Positions 34,051 through 45,751 of a stretch of DNA of 64,000 nt are shown piece by piece. The position numbers were made by a program, and so were the translations under genes. Below the pieces are notes generated by a model. The model worked only from the letters and a program-made list of their open reading frames with translations, was not told the origin of the DNA and searched no databases. Every line of letters starts with the position of its first letter. The first letter of the stretch is position 1. Source of the DNA: Toxorhynchites rutilus septentrionalis (lineage: Eukaryota; Arthropoda; Insecta; Diptera; Culicidae); contig NC_073745.1 in assembly GCF_029784135.1 (NCBI RefSeq), forward strand, positions 237,121,664 to 237,185,663, given 5' to 3'.

Positions 34051-34872
34051 CCCGTGAGTAAAATAAATAGAAAGAGCAAAAATTTAAGGCTCGAGACAAA
34101 AATATAAAAAATGTTTTTGTATTGAAAATTTGTTTCATAAACTCAAAAAATAAGCACATCTGCTATCACTGGTTCAAATTTCGTTGCTCAAACTAAAAAA
34201 TTGTAAGAAACGTACAGAAAACCCAGATGCGCCATTTTGATAGCTTGATATTGATATATTCAATTTTCCATAAAATTCCTTTTGGTTATTTAATCATCGA
34301 ACAATAGGAGCAAGTACGAGCTTCAGACCGGAGAGAAGACAAGTGAAAATAATCTTGCGAATGATTATTTTGAAAAGGGAATGTCGGACAACAAGGAACA
34401 TGTTGGTGAAAGTGATGATGGTTGTAAAATTTTGCAATGTGAGTTTATAGAAGGTTCAAGACTCGATACTTTTTTAGTTAAACACCATCAATTAGCTCAT
34501 ACATACATTAGCTCATTTTTTTATTCATTTTTTTCTTTTTTGGAGGAGAAAGAAGATTGGTTGCATGTTCAGTTCTGGCAACACGGGCATCCTCAGTTTA
34601 GCGATCAAGCCGCGTTGACGGCATTGAGCTTCTTTCACTCGTTAAGGTAGTGTCAAAGAATAGCTGATTTTGAGGCGGAATGGTTTTAAAATTAAAATTA
34701 TGAATGAAAATTAACTTTTCAGTATCAAATTAGTATTCTATTAAAATCAAAAACATTTTCGTTTGCAGATGGTGAGAAAGTCCACACGAAAATTGTTTAT
34801 GAAGAGAATTTTATATTATAATGAAAACAATCATTAACAATGTTGGAATTGTATATACACATGGTTAAATAA
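34051..34872. other. Unassigned stretch
   Basis: A frame starting MSDNKEHVGESDDGCKILQC at 34381 is followed by CAATGTGAGT, a possible splice donor near 34438, but no second exon could be paired. Nothing else was recognised. Confidence 0.25.
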
Positions 34873-35351
34873 GGCGAGAACAAGGCCTGCAGTGGGGCGT
34901 CAGCGTGGCTTGGGCGGGGCGTGTGATACGATTAATCGTGTGTGTTCTTACCGATGTGTTCACATCAGGCTGACGTGTCGTGGGCGGAGTTTTGGCGTGT
35001 ACGCCAGCAAACGAAAACACTTCACGCCGGCGATATTTGTACTTCTCCGCTTCTCTATTGCATATGTTTGTTTGTAGTAGTGACATGATTTTAATTTTTT
35101 TGCGTTTTTTTTAATTTTTTCGTTTTTCACCGTCCGATTTTTTTCCCAGATACGTCCTACGATGTTGAAATATTGAAAAATAAACCAATTTTCATTCTTT
35201 CATTTAAAAAAACGCATTGACAATTTGTATAAAACACGCCGAAGACCCGCCGCTGGCACAGTGCAATGTGAGTGAATTAAAATAACGTGGCGAGAAGTGA
35301 ACACGCCACGCTCACGCCACGTTGACGCCCCGCTGCAGTGAGAGCATGGCC
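34873..35351. mobile_element. PIF/Harbinger-like MITE
   Basis: The 479-bp element starts GGCGAGAACAAGGCCTGCAG and ends CTGCAGTGAGAGCATGGCC. Both ends contain the inverted core CTGCAG.GGGGCGTCA.CGTGGC and are flanked by TAA (34870-34872 and 35352-35354). Three-base TWA target duplications and GC-rich ends starting GGC are typical of PIF/Harbinger elements. There is no coding capacity. Confidence 0.75.
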
Positions 35352-35479
35352 TAAAAGCCAGATATACTTGTTTCAAGTAATTAAATAAAATGATGTGAAA
35401 ATTCATTCAAATTTTAAAATTTTAAAACCGCTTTGGTGTCTTCTAATCTGATAGAGATCACACTAACGAGTTTGGGGCC

Positions 35480-35690
35480 CAAATTATGGCCCCTAATTGG
35501 AAGTCGTCACAAGGCGTCGACACCATGCCACTGTCATTGCGAAGTGGGCTGGGCACTCGGGTCATTACACCACCATCTACTCACCAGACAGTCATCGCTC
35601 GGCTTCGGGCGGGTTCTGGTTATCCCGCGGACGTTCATGTGCGCACATATTTCACGATTCTAGGGGTGTTTTTTTATTTAAACATAATCC
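35480..35690. repeat. GC-richer interspersed repeat
   Basis: Contains CATCGCTCGGCTTCGGGCGG and TTCTGGTTATCCCGCG, shared with 33055-33118. It is open in three forward frames, which reflects composition and not a gene. Family unknown. Confidence 0.5.
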
Positions 35691-37734
35691 TCCATCACGC
35701 CTCAAAAACTTACAAAAACTCCTATGTATACGAAGCGTGGATGTTTAATTCCAAGAGCTGTTAAATAAAATCTGAACATTCACAAGTATTTTTGAACAAG
35801 AAACTTGATTCCAATGATATTCTCACGATGGTTCCCAATTTTTGGTGTCTGAAGATGTTTTTTTTTTCATTTCATAATAAATCATGCATGTCACGGGACA
35901 GGCTCAGTGTTATCATTTTGGCCCAATGCTATCAAAGAATGAAGTTGTATAACTTGCACCATCTTTATTTTTACTTTTTTCGGTTTTCTTTACCAAATAA
36001 AACGTCTTTGCTGTATTTTGAATGGAAATTTCATTTACGAAAAAAAAAATTTAATCTGAATGCCCGTAACACAATCGCTTAATTGATTGGAGCCACATGC
36101 TGCTTTCCCAAGGATTCAAAATACATAAGTCGCAAAGCAAAACTTATCCCATTCGAAGTGATGCATACCTTCCTGAGTTAAACTCCGACAAATCCATTCA
36201 AACCAAAATAAAAGCACGCAGCCAAAATCCACATGCTGTCACCACTGAAAGTTCGTCCACCTTTTTACTGTGTACGTTGTGACCGGAGTTTATGCTCCAC
36301 TTGTCAGTTTTGTTCTACCCATTGACTCGTTTAGGCTGTCAATAGTCTACGGCTGTTGATCTCTCTCGAAGGTGTAGTAGCATAAAAACGATTCCGGAAG
36401 AACGCATGAATCGGTCAATCCATTCCGAACGAACAGTGGCCCAGAAGTGTTTGTGATTATGATGGTTCGTGGTGACCCTTGAATAATGCATCCCAGAAGT
36501 GATTGTGCCGAAAATGCATTCTTTGGTGTACCATTTGTGTTTAACCATTTATGGACCGCTATCCGTGTCTGTAGATAATCGTGCGACAGGTCACATGAAA
36601 CGAGAAGGAGCGGGCGGTAGCGGTGTGCTCGGGATATGCTTTTATTTTTCTAATTTCATTAACGCCGCATATGACACCAACACAGGCGAAGGACACTACG
36701 ATACCCATTGTTGTTTTGCCTTCGGCTGAATAGGGGCGGGTTGTGTATAGTGGACGCTAGACATGGGGGTGTTTTTCATTGTTTTTTTTGTATGTTAATC
36801 CATTAACACTAAATTTTTTTTTCCAAGAACCATTGGTATAATTTTGATTTCTGGCAGCCAAATATAACCCTAATATTCAAGAATTATTTTTTCGAATCCA
36901 TTTTCCGGGAAATAGGTTGTTCGAGAAATCGAACACTGGTCAAAACATACATTATCCTATAGGAGGTTCAATCGAATAGTTTTTATCATGCATCACAATG
37001 TGTGTTCTTTTATAAAAATATTACACACTATAGAAAGTTTGCATATTTTTGCTTTAAAATTTTTCACATATTTTCTTAAAACCGAATTTATTGTCCAATA
37101 AAGTTATACAAAACTAAATTAAATTGATGGTAAGTGTAGCTGATGAATTGACTACATATTTGCTTATTGTAGATGGGTTTACAATTTAGAAAAAGGATAA
37201 TACATTTTTTGCATATTTTGCTCCGGAATGATTTCTCGTGTAATTTTTGGACTTATCCGCTTTGATCGATTCTTTTCATTGACTTTTCTCTTTTTCAATA
37301 ATCACGGCCATGCAGGTTCAAAAATGATTGCGCCAGTTCGGCCACAAAGTTCGATAAACGAGGTTTAAGTTATAAACGAAAAAAAAAGATGTTAAAGAAG
37401 AGAATCGATGAAGATCCTTTTCAAAAATTTCGCGAGATTTATCGTTTAAGTTGCTATATATGTGTTGTTGGTAGCAAGGCTAAAAACATCGAAGCCAAAT
37501 TGCGGTTTAAATTAGTGGTTGCTAATTGTTTTAACACAAAATTCTACAAAAAATACATTTAGTAACAATTCATCCAACAGAAAGCATGAATAAATTGCAC
37601 ACATTCTGCACAAATATAATCTGATTCATGGTATTTTCATATAATATAGTTTCGGAGTTTATATGGAACTTCATTAGAAAAAAACATTCTTCAATCCTTC
37701 ACTAAATCTCAGAAATACCAAAATTTTCTCTTCG
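35691..37734. other. Unassigned stretch
   Basis: No supported gene or defined repeat. The part near 36100-36730 is less AT-rich than its surroundings and may be single-copy DNA; its frames are short and featureless. Confidence 0.35.
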
Positions 37735-38014
37735 AATGCCACTAGCGTTCCCAGTGGAACTTTCATCGTCTCAGCGTATCTATTATTTGTGTCATCTTAA
37801 ATAGTAGTGCTTAGTTGAGACCTCTTATGCTAAATAACACGCCTTGAATGTATTCTGATTTCCAATCTCTTGAATACTAGTGACCACAGTGCAAGTCGGA
37901 GAAAATTTCTTTGGAGAAAAATCTGCCGACCAGAACGGAAGTTGATCCCAAACCCCCGGTGCGATAATGTGTGACGTCAATCACACGGCCACGAGAGCAC
38001 ACATCATCACTTTA
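37735..38014 (-). mobile_element. tRNA-headed SINE, minus strand
   Basis: The minus-strand head begins GTGTGCTCTCGTGGCCGTGT, keeping an A-box-like TGGCC.TGTG, and about 45 bases later has a decayed B-box around GTTTGGGATCAA. The body (TTCTGGTCGG, CTCCGACTTGCACTGTGG, CATTCAAGGCGTG) recurs in headless form at 55262-55470 and 60500-60640. This is the most complete copy in the window. Boundaries are approximate. Confidence 0.65.
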
Positions 38015-39494
38015 GTACAAAAATAAACATTTTCTAGCAATACTAATGCAAGGATCTAACGAAACGAAAATAAATTTAGAGAGAGGTTTGTTGTCATTTT
38101 GAATTTATTTTTCTTGTTTATGGTTTGTCAATGTCGTTAACAATACAACAAAATAAATCATGAAAAGGTTTTCTCATGATATATTGTATGATGTTTATAC
38201 ATGTTTTTGTTGAACTTTGCCTTAAAATTTCCCGTCAATTTAATCTTTGACGCTCCTCCTTGAGCCAGTACATAGTTCTTCGTTTCCAATATAGAATCCA
38301 TATTTGTGGGAGTCAACCAATTTCTGAACATTGTTTTTTTGGCATTGTAAAGCGAGAATATCCACCCAACACACGCTTATGAACGTAGAATTATTAAAAA
38401 GTGTCCCACAAACGACCCTAGCCGAAGTGGAGAGGTGAGGTGACATTTCATATGGTTCAACATTTTCATAAATCAAGTTTTCTTCATGAAAAAAAAAACA
38501 AAATTTCTTAATAAGACTTAGTAGTAAGGGGGACAGAGTAAATGCGCTGTAATTAATTTAATATTTAAATTAGAATTAGAAAAAAAAATCTCTAAATTCT
38601 GTACCTTTGCTGAAAATCTGTAATTCTGTATATACAAATTCTGTATCTGAAATTTGGCCAAAGATCTGTAAAACACAGAATATTATGTATATGTGGCAAC
38701 ACTGCTCATGGCCGCTGTTAAAGCAATTACGATTGGTGCACTTGTGTGGTCGTTTTTGCTCCATTGTTCTTATAAATAACACATAATGCTTCTTTGATTC
38801 TACTAAATAGATAAAATCATATTAATAATGATTTTATCTTAGTCTTCGAATAAGTTTTTTTCCACTTCGAGTTGTAATAATCCTGTTTTCATCACAAGTA
38901 GCAATTTACCTCTAAGCGACTTCTGGTTTTGGATGCTTAAGTAGCAATTCAGTCTCTCAGCTCCATTTCGCATAACACTTAATCTCCTTGCTTTTAGTTG
39001 AATTCTAATGATTTCTGGCTTTTGGAGTTTGCTGATCGAAACACGCCCAATCATTTTTCAAACTCTTCTTATGTTTTACACGTATCTTGCCACAGTAATA
39101 ATCTTCGAATTGTTAACAGACCCCTTAGTTCTGAAAGTTCTAATTTTAAAAATGATAAAGGGTGGTAGAAATAAAAAAATACACTCGACAGAGAAACTTG
39201 AGTGACAACATTGAGATTTTTGTGATTTTTGGAAAGGTCGTATTCAATCAAATGTGAACCTGACATGGTATACTTTATTTCGAATTTCTATTTTTTAAGC
39301 TTTTGCGGTCTAATAAAATATTTTTATTTTTATTTTTTTTTTTTTATATTTTTTTTTAGTTTAGTATATTCCGCGAAAAATATCCTCCAAAATTTTATAT
39401 TCTTCTTTCAGTTGAAATTTTGATTAATTACGAGGAGCACTTATACTTATAATAAAATGTACTAGGAATAATGTCAATGTTTTCATTTTTGCAT
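38015..39494. other. Unassigned stretch with a hAT-like terminus
   Basis: At 38693-38704 GTGGCAACACTG is the complement of CAGTGTTGCCAC, a hAT-like terminus. It is followed on the minus strand by repeated TCTGTAT/ACAGAT words (38590-38690). No partner end was identified. The rest is AT-rich. Confidence 0.35.
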
Positions 39495-39758
39495 TCTCGA
39501 AACGCGTTCTGCTAGTCATATTTCGGGTGCTATATTGCTATAAAACTTGAGATTTACAAAAAAAAATTAACAATCAACTAAAAAGGGATGCGATCATATT
39601 CATGCATTTATGGGTATCAAACAAACACCCATAAACGCATGAAAATTATCGCATCCATTTTCAGTTGATTGTAAAAAAATAATTTTTTTTTGTAAATCTC
39701 AAGTTTGTGCTTTTTATTATAGCACCCGAAATATGACTAGCAGAACGCGTTTCGAGAG
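39495..39758. repeat. Long near-perfect hairpin (foldback element)
   Basis: Arms of about 120 bases (39495-39615 and 39627-39758) are reverse complements with only small indels, around an 11-base loop ATCAAACAAAC. Outer arms read TCTCGAAACGCGTTCTGCTA, inner arms CATGCATTTATGGGT / ACCCATAAACGCATG. It may be a foldback MITE. If transcribed it would form a hairpin RNA. Confidence 0.85.
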
Positions 39759-40454
39759 AAACCTATAGATCCCAGCTCTAGGATCTACATGAACTATGGT
39801 TACGGAGGGGACATGACCATTTTGATAAAAGTCACAGTGCGTTACTCCTTGGTCCTGGAATTAAACTAGATAGTGTTCGTTTTCCTATATTTTAGTGGAG
39901 CCAGTAACTCGACTCAAAATTCTTTAAATTCGTTATCTGTTTGAATTGTTTCAAATTTATTTTCAGTCCTATTTTAACAGAGCAGTAAACAAAGAGATTT
40001 TAACAGCTGCATTAGGTATAGTGATTAGTGTTCCACGTTGTGTGTGGACGATCTGTTAGTACATTGGAATTTGATCTCCTTCTGTACACAATTATTACGC
40101 AGGGTATCGACTACCTTGACAAACTTTGAAAATCAGGGAATTTCGTCACCAATCTGGAAAAAATGGAATTCCGCCAATTAGAATTTTGATTATTGCAGCA
40201 ATAAGCAAGTTAATGATACCAAAAAAAAAAAAAGGATTTAACTAGTTTGATTTTTAGGGGTTTTGCAGTATGTCATTTGTTTTTACCTGTAGGTGGACTC
40301 GACAGTGCAAAAGTAGACGACTTTTACATTCGCACTGCTTTTGCTGGCTTTTAGCAGATATGATCGCGGAAGCAGAAAGAGAGATACTGTCAACTGAAGC
40401 AAAAGTATGGAGTTTTGACTATTTTCATCGTTTTTTTTTTATCCAAAATATATA
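39759..40454. other. Unassigned stretch
   Basis: Nothing recognised between the hairpin and the next MITE. Confidence 0.35.
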
Positions 40455-41224
40455 TTGACGTGGGACTACGTCTAACCGGAGTATATGGGGGGTAAAATGA
40501 AAACATAAACACTGAACATGCAGGAAAAAAATGCAAGATTTCGAATGCTTATAACTCGAACATTTTCTACTGGATCGGTGAGATGTTTGCATCAATTGAT
40601 AGGGAATTATTCTACACATCTATCACAATTAATGAAATGTTATTTTTCATTAGATAAATAATTGAATAACTGTAAAATGTTAAGCGTTATCTAAACGCCC
40701 TAACTGTCTCGTTTTGATTGGCCCGCTTTACGGTTTCCCTAACTCAGACTTTAAAACCAAGCAGCCTTGGAGAAATCGACATTGCAAATACATGTAGTGG
40801 GAGCTTTTGTTCCCTCCGAAATGTGTTTTCCTAACACAGACTTTAAATCCAAGGAGCGTGGGGAAGTTGGCATTGCAAATTCATGCAAGTCGGGGGCATT
40901 TTTGTTCCGACTAAAATATGTTTCCTCAACACAGGCTTCAGAACCAAGGTGTCTAGGGAAGTTGGGATTGCAAATTCATGCAGGTCGGGAGTATTTTTGT
41001 TCCGACTGAAATCTGTTTACCTATAAAGACCTCTAAACCAAGGTGTTGCAAATACATGCAAACTGCGAATACTTTTGTACTCGCTTGCCTTTGTGCAGAC
41101 TAGAGTGCGTTTCCCTAACACGGTCTCATAACGCAAATATATTCAATTGAATTCGGAAATTGTTTCATTCAATCAAAAATTTAATCAATACAAACAATAC
41201 TAAGCTAAGGTAGTCCCACGTCAA
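40455..41224. mobile_element. MITE with TTGACGTGGGACTACG ends and internal minisatellite
   Basis: TTGACGTGGGACTACG at 40455 is mirrored by GTAGTCCCACGTCAA ending at 41224. Inside are four full copies and one partial copy of a 93-95-base unit (starting near 40733, 40826, 40921, 41015 and 41110), each beginning TTTCCCTAACACAGACTTT and containing TTGCAAATTCATGCA and TTTTTGTTCCGACT. The ends are related to those of the 57.0-59.0 and 62.4-62.95 kb elements. No transposase was found. Confidence 0.7.
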
Positions 41225-41257
41225 CCTTACGGTTATATCATATATATAACCCACTTC

Positions 41258-42340
41258 TTTTTTTTATTACGGCTCATATGGCGTCAGCCTGACGGGGCCG
41301 CGCTTTCAGTATTTCGACAATGTTTGCCTTACAACTGTGTTAGTAATATGTAACCGATTACTCGCGGTTGGCTCGAGGTTAGTATTAGGCCAGGCGCAAA
41401 TTGAGACGCGTATAGCACGAGTAGCTTGGCGCGATATAGCGCCTGTTTTTGTGGCTAATGAAAACAGATAGAACGGCGCAAATTGGCGAGGAGACGCGAG
41501 ATGGTGCAGCGCTCGTGAGGCACGCCTCGCGTGACGCTGTATTTGAACCACAGTTTCTCGTGCTTGTCGTGCCGGCTATGGTGGTTGTGTTGGTTAACAA
41601 TCATATAGTGCCGTGAGTCTGGCTGTGTGGTTGTGTCGGTCGGGTGGTTGTATTAGTAAATAAATCTATCGCGAAACTCTGTGTGAATCAGATATTATAT
41701 GCGAGTGCCACGGCATTTACATCAAACTGCGTCTCAATATGCGCACTGTCACGTTTCGTTTGTGGTACATATGAGTCGTGTTTGTCGTCTCGTGTTAGCT
41801 TACGAGCGCTATACGCTTCTCAATTTGCGCCTAGCCTTACAAGTGTTCTCATAATTGGGATGTTGCAGTCTACAATGTTCTGTACGTGTACCCGACAACG
41901 AGATACTTCCTATGGGGATGAAGCTGACCATTAATCAGCAACGCCCCCCCCTAGTCTGTACCCCATGTCTAGCGTGGTGCATCTTTCTCGACTCGAGGAA
42001 TCCAGGATAGAATGGTCACTAGCCGGCAGAATCATCAGCTCGTGTAGAGTTGCCATGAGCGGTACAATCCTGGATTCCTCAAGTCGAGAAAGACGCACCA
42101 CGCTAGATATAGGGTACAGACTAGGGGGCATTGCTGATTAATGATCAGCTGCATCCCGATAGGAAGAATCCCGTGTCGGACACACTTACAGAACATTGGA
42201 GACTTCAACATCTCAATTATGAGAACATTTTGTAATACTAAACTCAAGCCAACCCGAGTTATCGGTTACATATTACTAACAAAAATGATAAGAAAAATTG
42301 TCAAAATATTGAACTCCCGACCCCACGTTGGCAAGAAACG
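41258..42340. mobile_element. Two I-type LINE tails in opposite orientation
   Basis: The left arm is a minus-strand 3' end: T-run at 41258-41269, CGGCTCATATGGCGTC, GACGGGGCC, then GTTAGTAATATGTAACC. The right arm is the same region on the plus strand, ending TACATATTACTAAC ... GAACTCCCGACCCC. Both match the tail at 16.95-17.12 kb. The arms meet around a loop of about 55 bases near 42010-42065; the innermost pairs are GGAATCCAGGAT / ATCCTGGATTCC. The left arm is interrupted by the MITE at 41388. No coding frame remains. Confidence 0.75.
41388..41836. mobile_element. PIF/Harbinger-like MITE with verified empty site
   Basis: The 449-bp element begins GGCCAGGCGCAAATTGAGAC and ends CTCAATTTGCGCCTAGCC, giving about 29-bp inverted ends with two mismatches. 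TTA flanks both sides (41385-41387 and 41837-41839). The opposite arm of the inverted LINE pair has the same flanks with a single TTA (complement at 42233-42235) and no insert. That is the unoccupied target and proves the 3-base duplication. Confidence 0.88.
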
Positions 42341-43935
42341 ATGACGACTGTATGAAAATTAAGACTAACTTTAGTGCTCCCTTGTGTTCGGGACATAACG
42401 GCATAGTTGAGGCATGATTACATTGCGATATTTGTCGCCTACGTGTTATGCCGGATTTACAATCATTCACATTGAGCGCGATTTTTTTTCTTTAATAACG
42501 ATTTTTATTCGCCAACCAATCAGAGCAAAGCGCGAAATCACCCATGACAGTGCGAAAAAAGATAGAACTCTCCAAGCTTTTGCTGCGAAAATCGCGTTGC
42601 TTTGACAGGAGACGCTACATACATCAGAGAGGTGGAACAAGATATGCTAGATAAGAGGAATGATATATCGAAATGAATGTTCAGCTATATACATATGAAC
42701 CGCTTCAATAAGTGAGAACTAAGTCGATCAACTAATGCAAGCATATTGCTGCATAATCAAAATTATTTTTACATATTTTTGTTAATATCCTATTGAATTA
42801 GCTAGTTTTTCAATTATTAATTATCTGAAATACTTGCATACACACTTCCAACGATATAATTTTGTTCCACCAATCTAGTACGACCTTGTCCATAACAAAA
42901 ATGGCAGTGTGGTTAGAGGCAAGGCGCCTAGAAGTATATCCTAAGGTGGGCCAACTTGCTAAAACCACTCTTCAGCCATCTTGGAAGTCTACTGTGTTTT
43001 GTTTGTAAACAAAACACAATACGCTAGTGCCGAATCTCGCTCCTGATCAGTCTGTCTCTTTCACGCTACAAGCAAATAATTCCCCTTCTGCTTTCTTCCG
43101 TACTGCTTTCATATACCGCTCCCCTACCCAACTTAGTGACGAAACGGCCTCACCTAGTACCATAGACCCGTCTTGATTAGAGGGATGCAGGTTTGACAGA
43201 CAGATTATGACAGATTGTCGCGCGATACCGCGCCCCATTGTAAAGAGCTTCTCTGAAAAATGTCGCGCGTGAGTATATCGCAGACGATTAAAAACCTGCA
43301 TTGTAAAGGAAGCATTAGACAAACGCATGGCGGTCTGCACAAATGCCAAGAAGTGAAATAACTATGGTCGATAGATAATTTGAATGAACAAATCTCTGTT
43401 TCGAAAGAACATGCTTCGTTTGATTTGATGATTAATTCCGTTGGCTCACAGCGGTTTACATGCATACAAGACAAAGAGACAAAACATTCCGGAAAGGAAG
43501 AAAAGAAAATAATTAATCAAACATTTTACAACTTCCTGTGTTGGTTTCTGGGGTTTGCATTGAAGAATAAGCTCATTTAATTTGAAGGACATATACGTCA
43601 ACAAAATATTGAGAGGCAAATATTTGTAATGGAATTCAACGCAATTTTTATTACTTCATACTTTAAAAATCTCGAAATCTCAGAAACACCATCAGTGACA
43701 TAAATTGCACCGTCAAGTATACAGCAGTTCACCCTACAATGTTCAACATGTACACATATCGCATACATATGTCTGCACTGCTGGCTTTCCTTCATTCATT
43801 TGTGCGAAAAATGTACTGCGGTTGATTGACGAGAGCCAGTTTCTTCCCAATCCCTAGTCGGGCGATCTAGGAGCTAGACCCAGTGGTCTGTGTGAGATTG
43901 TTCAAACTAATTAGTGGTTCACAAGCATAAAACAT
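42341..43935. other. Unassigned stretch with short palindromes
   Basis: GTGTTTTGTTT GT AAACAAAACAC at about 42992-43015 is a near-perfect palindrome. GCAGGTTT (43187) and AAACCTGC (about 43293) form a short inverted pair around a CGCGCG-rich core, perhaps a tiny MITE. No gene found. Confidence 0.35.
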
Positions 43936-44549
43936 TCAGTCCATCGTAAATCTTGAATCATCCCACACTTCGGAAGCCGGTTGTGTTGTTATCACTCGCA
44001 AGCAGGACGTCATCATATCTCCATTTCTCCTGTTCGATGTTGGTGTGTTATTGTTATTATCATTTTCGTGTTTATCCATCATTTATTCAAATTGGCCTTG
44101 AAACCGGAACGTCATAACCAAAGTCAAGAAGCAGTGAATGAAAAGGGAAATGACCATGTGTGGAAGTGAGTGAGCCACGAGTGTACAGAGAAGAAAAAAC
44201 AAGGCTTTAATCAAAAACGTTTTCAGTGGCGGCTGGCTGGTCGAAAAGAAGGAAGATTTCCCTGCCATTCATTTGTGGCAGTCTGTTTCAATGTGCCTGT
44301 TCGTCTGTCCAATGTCAGATTTTATGCTGTGTGCGATTATGTTGAATTGGAACCGCAGAGCCTAAACAAATAGCTGCATGTGATTGTGATTGTTGTGCAT
44401 CGTGTGTAAATACCAGAGAATAACAAAGTTATACAAGTGCCCTAAAATAGTAGTGGCACGCTGGGGGAGATAACCGGCCAGAGCAGAACGAGAGTTTATC
44501 AGCGGCGGCTCGCAGTACCGGAAGCAACCAACGAGAAATGTCTTCCAAA
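43936..44549 (+). other. Candidate host-gene 5' region and first coding exon
   Basis: ATTCAGTCC near 43934 fits an arthropod initiator (TCAGT). Downstream the sequence is less AT-rich and not repeat-like. At 44538 ATGTCTTCCAAAAA is followed directly by GTAAGTATTCG, a consensus splice donor, giving a very short first coding exon (MSSK/N..). The start context ACGAGAAATG is acceptable. An additional donor-like GTGAGTGAG lies near 44167. No downstream exon is visible, so the gene would continue beyond several kilobases of intron with repeats. Without transcript evidence this remains a proposal. Confidence 0.35.
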
Positions 44550-44650
44550 AAGTAAGTATTCGTATGCTAGCAACATTAGCTTGAGCCAACATTTTCCAAA
44601 TTCACTTGCCCGTTACGTATAGCGGGGAACATTGTAGAAGTCTTCTTATA

Positions 44651-45141
44651 TTACTATAAATAAAATCGCTAAAAAATAAAGCGCGGTCGTCGTGAACAGT
44701 CGTAAACGGTCGTAAATGTTCGTATTCTTGACGTAAACACAAACATAGTGAGAGAGTGAGCAGTGAGCAGCTGCGATGCGTTTTTTGTGTGAGAGAGTGT
44801 GTGCGTCTGCGTTGTTGCGAGAGTCTGTTTGAGTGCAACAGCAAAGCTATTCCAATGACTTTGCGGTAAACTTATTAAAACATAGAATTGGGCCGCTAGT
44901 CTTACTATAAATAAAATCGCTAAAAAATAAAGCGCGGTCGTCGTGAACAGTCGTAAACGGTCGTAAATGTTCGTATTCTTGACGTAAACACAAACATAGT
45001 GAGAGAGTGAGCAGCTGCGATGCGTTTTTTGTGTGAGAGAGTGTGTGCGTCTGCGTTGTTGCGAGAGTCTGAGTGCAACAGCAAAGCTATTCCAATGACT
45101 TTGCGGTAAACTTATTAAAACATAGAATTGGGCCGCTAGTC
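44651..45141. repeat. Near-identical tandem duplication, 251 and 240 bp
   Basis: Unit 1 (44651-44901) and unit 2 (44902-45141) begin TTACTATAAATAAAATCGC and end GGGCCGCTAGTC. They differ mainly by two deletions in unit 2: seven bases in the GTGAGCA repeat and four in GAGTCTGTTTGAG. Each contains a TATAAATA-like motif, a GTGAGAGAGTG-rich segment and CTTTGCGGTAAACTTATTAA. A third TATAAATAG occurs at 45206. Long open frames on the minus strand merely reflect the repeat. Confidence 0.9.
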
Positions 45142-45751
45142 CCGATAAAGAAAAACGCACAAAAAATAGCTCAGAAAACGTCGAACTTGCAAAAAACCTA
45201 GGATTATAAATAGACGCAAAAATAATCAATATAATACGTTACGTGCATACATATATGCGTTTTTGTGGCGCGAGCGGTCTATAATAAACATAACTACACC
45301 TTATCCTGTTCGGTTTATTTTTTTCCTGGGAATGGCACGATTTCCCGTGCGGCGGCAAACTGCTGAAGGGTTCTCCCCCACCTTTGGGGTGGCTAACGAA
45401 AGGTGCAAAAGATAAGCTTTAATTCATTTTCCTACGAAGCGATGTTCGCTACATACCGTAGTGATATGTAGAAGGTTAAGACCGTAATTAGATAATGACG
45501 CGTTAAATATACGCGTTTTTTGGGTACATTTTGAGGAATATTTCCTGTGAGCTCGATGTACAGTGATGGGTACAAAAAAAATCCACTCTCATTTGAAATC
45601 AAAGTGTTCCAATATTAAACATTTCTTCCAACTTTTCGGTATTCACCTTGTATATAAAAAAGTCAACTTCATGGTTTATTAAAAGAAAATAAAAACAAAT
45701 AATAATCAATATGATCTCATTTGATCTCATAACAATGGTCTATATCTAATA
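45142..45751. other. Unassigned stretch with a TATA-like box
   Basis: GGATTATAAATAGACGC near 45203 is a strong TATA-box match, followed by AATAAA at about 45283. The TATA box plus polyadenylation signal would suit an LTR, but no LTR pair, primer-binding site or coding region was found. Confidence 0.35.

Noticed and set aside
35433..35764. Three overlapping plus-strand frames
   Set aside because: Open in several frames at once because of GC-richer repeat composition; no domain.
41306..41600. Minus-strand frames of 71-81 codons
   Set aside because: They lie in the MITE and LINE 3' UTR; composition only.
44669..45229. 186-codon minus-strand open frame
   Set aside because: It is the translation of the tandem duplication; the same peptide is repeated twice and has no domain.
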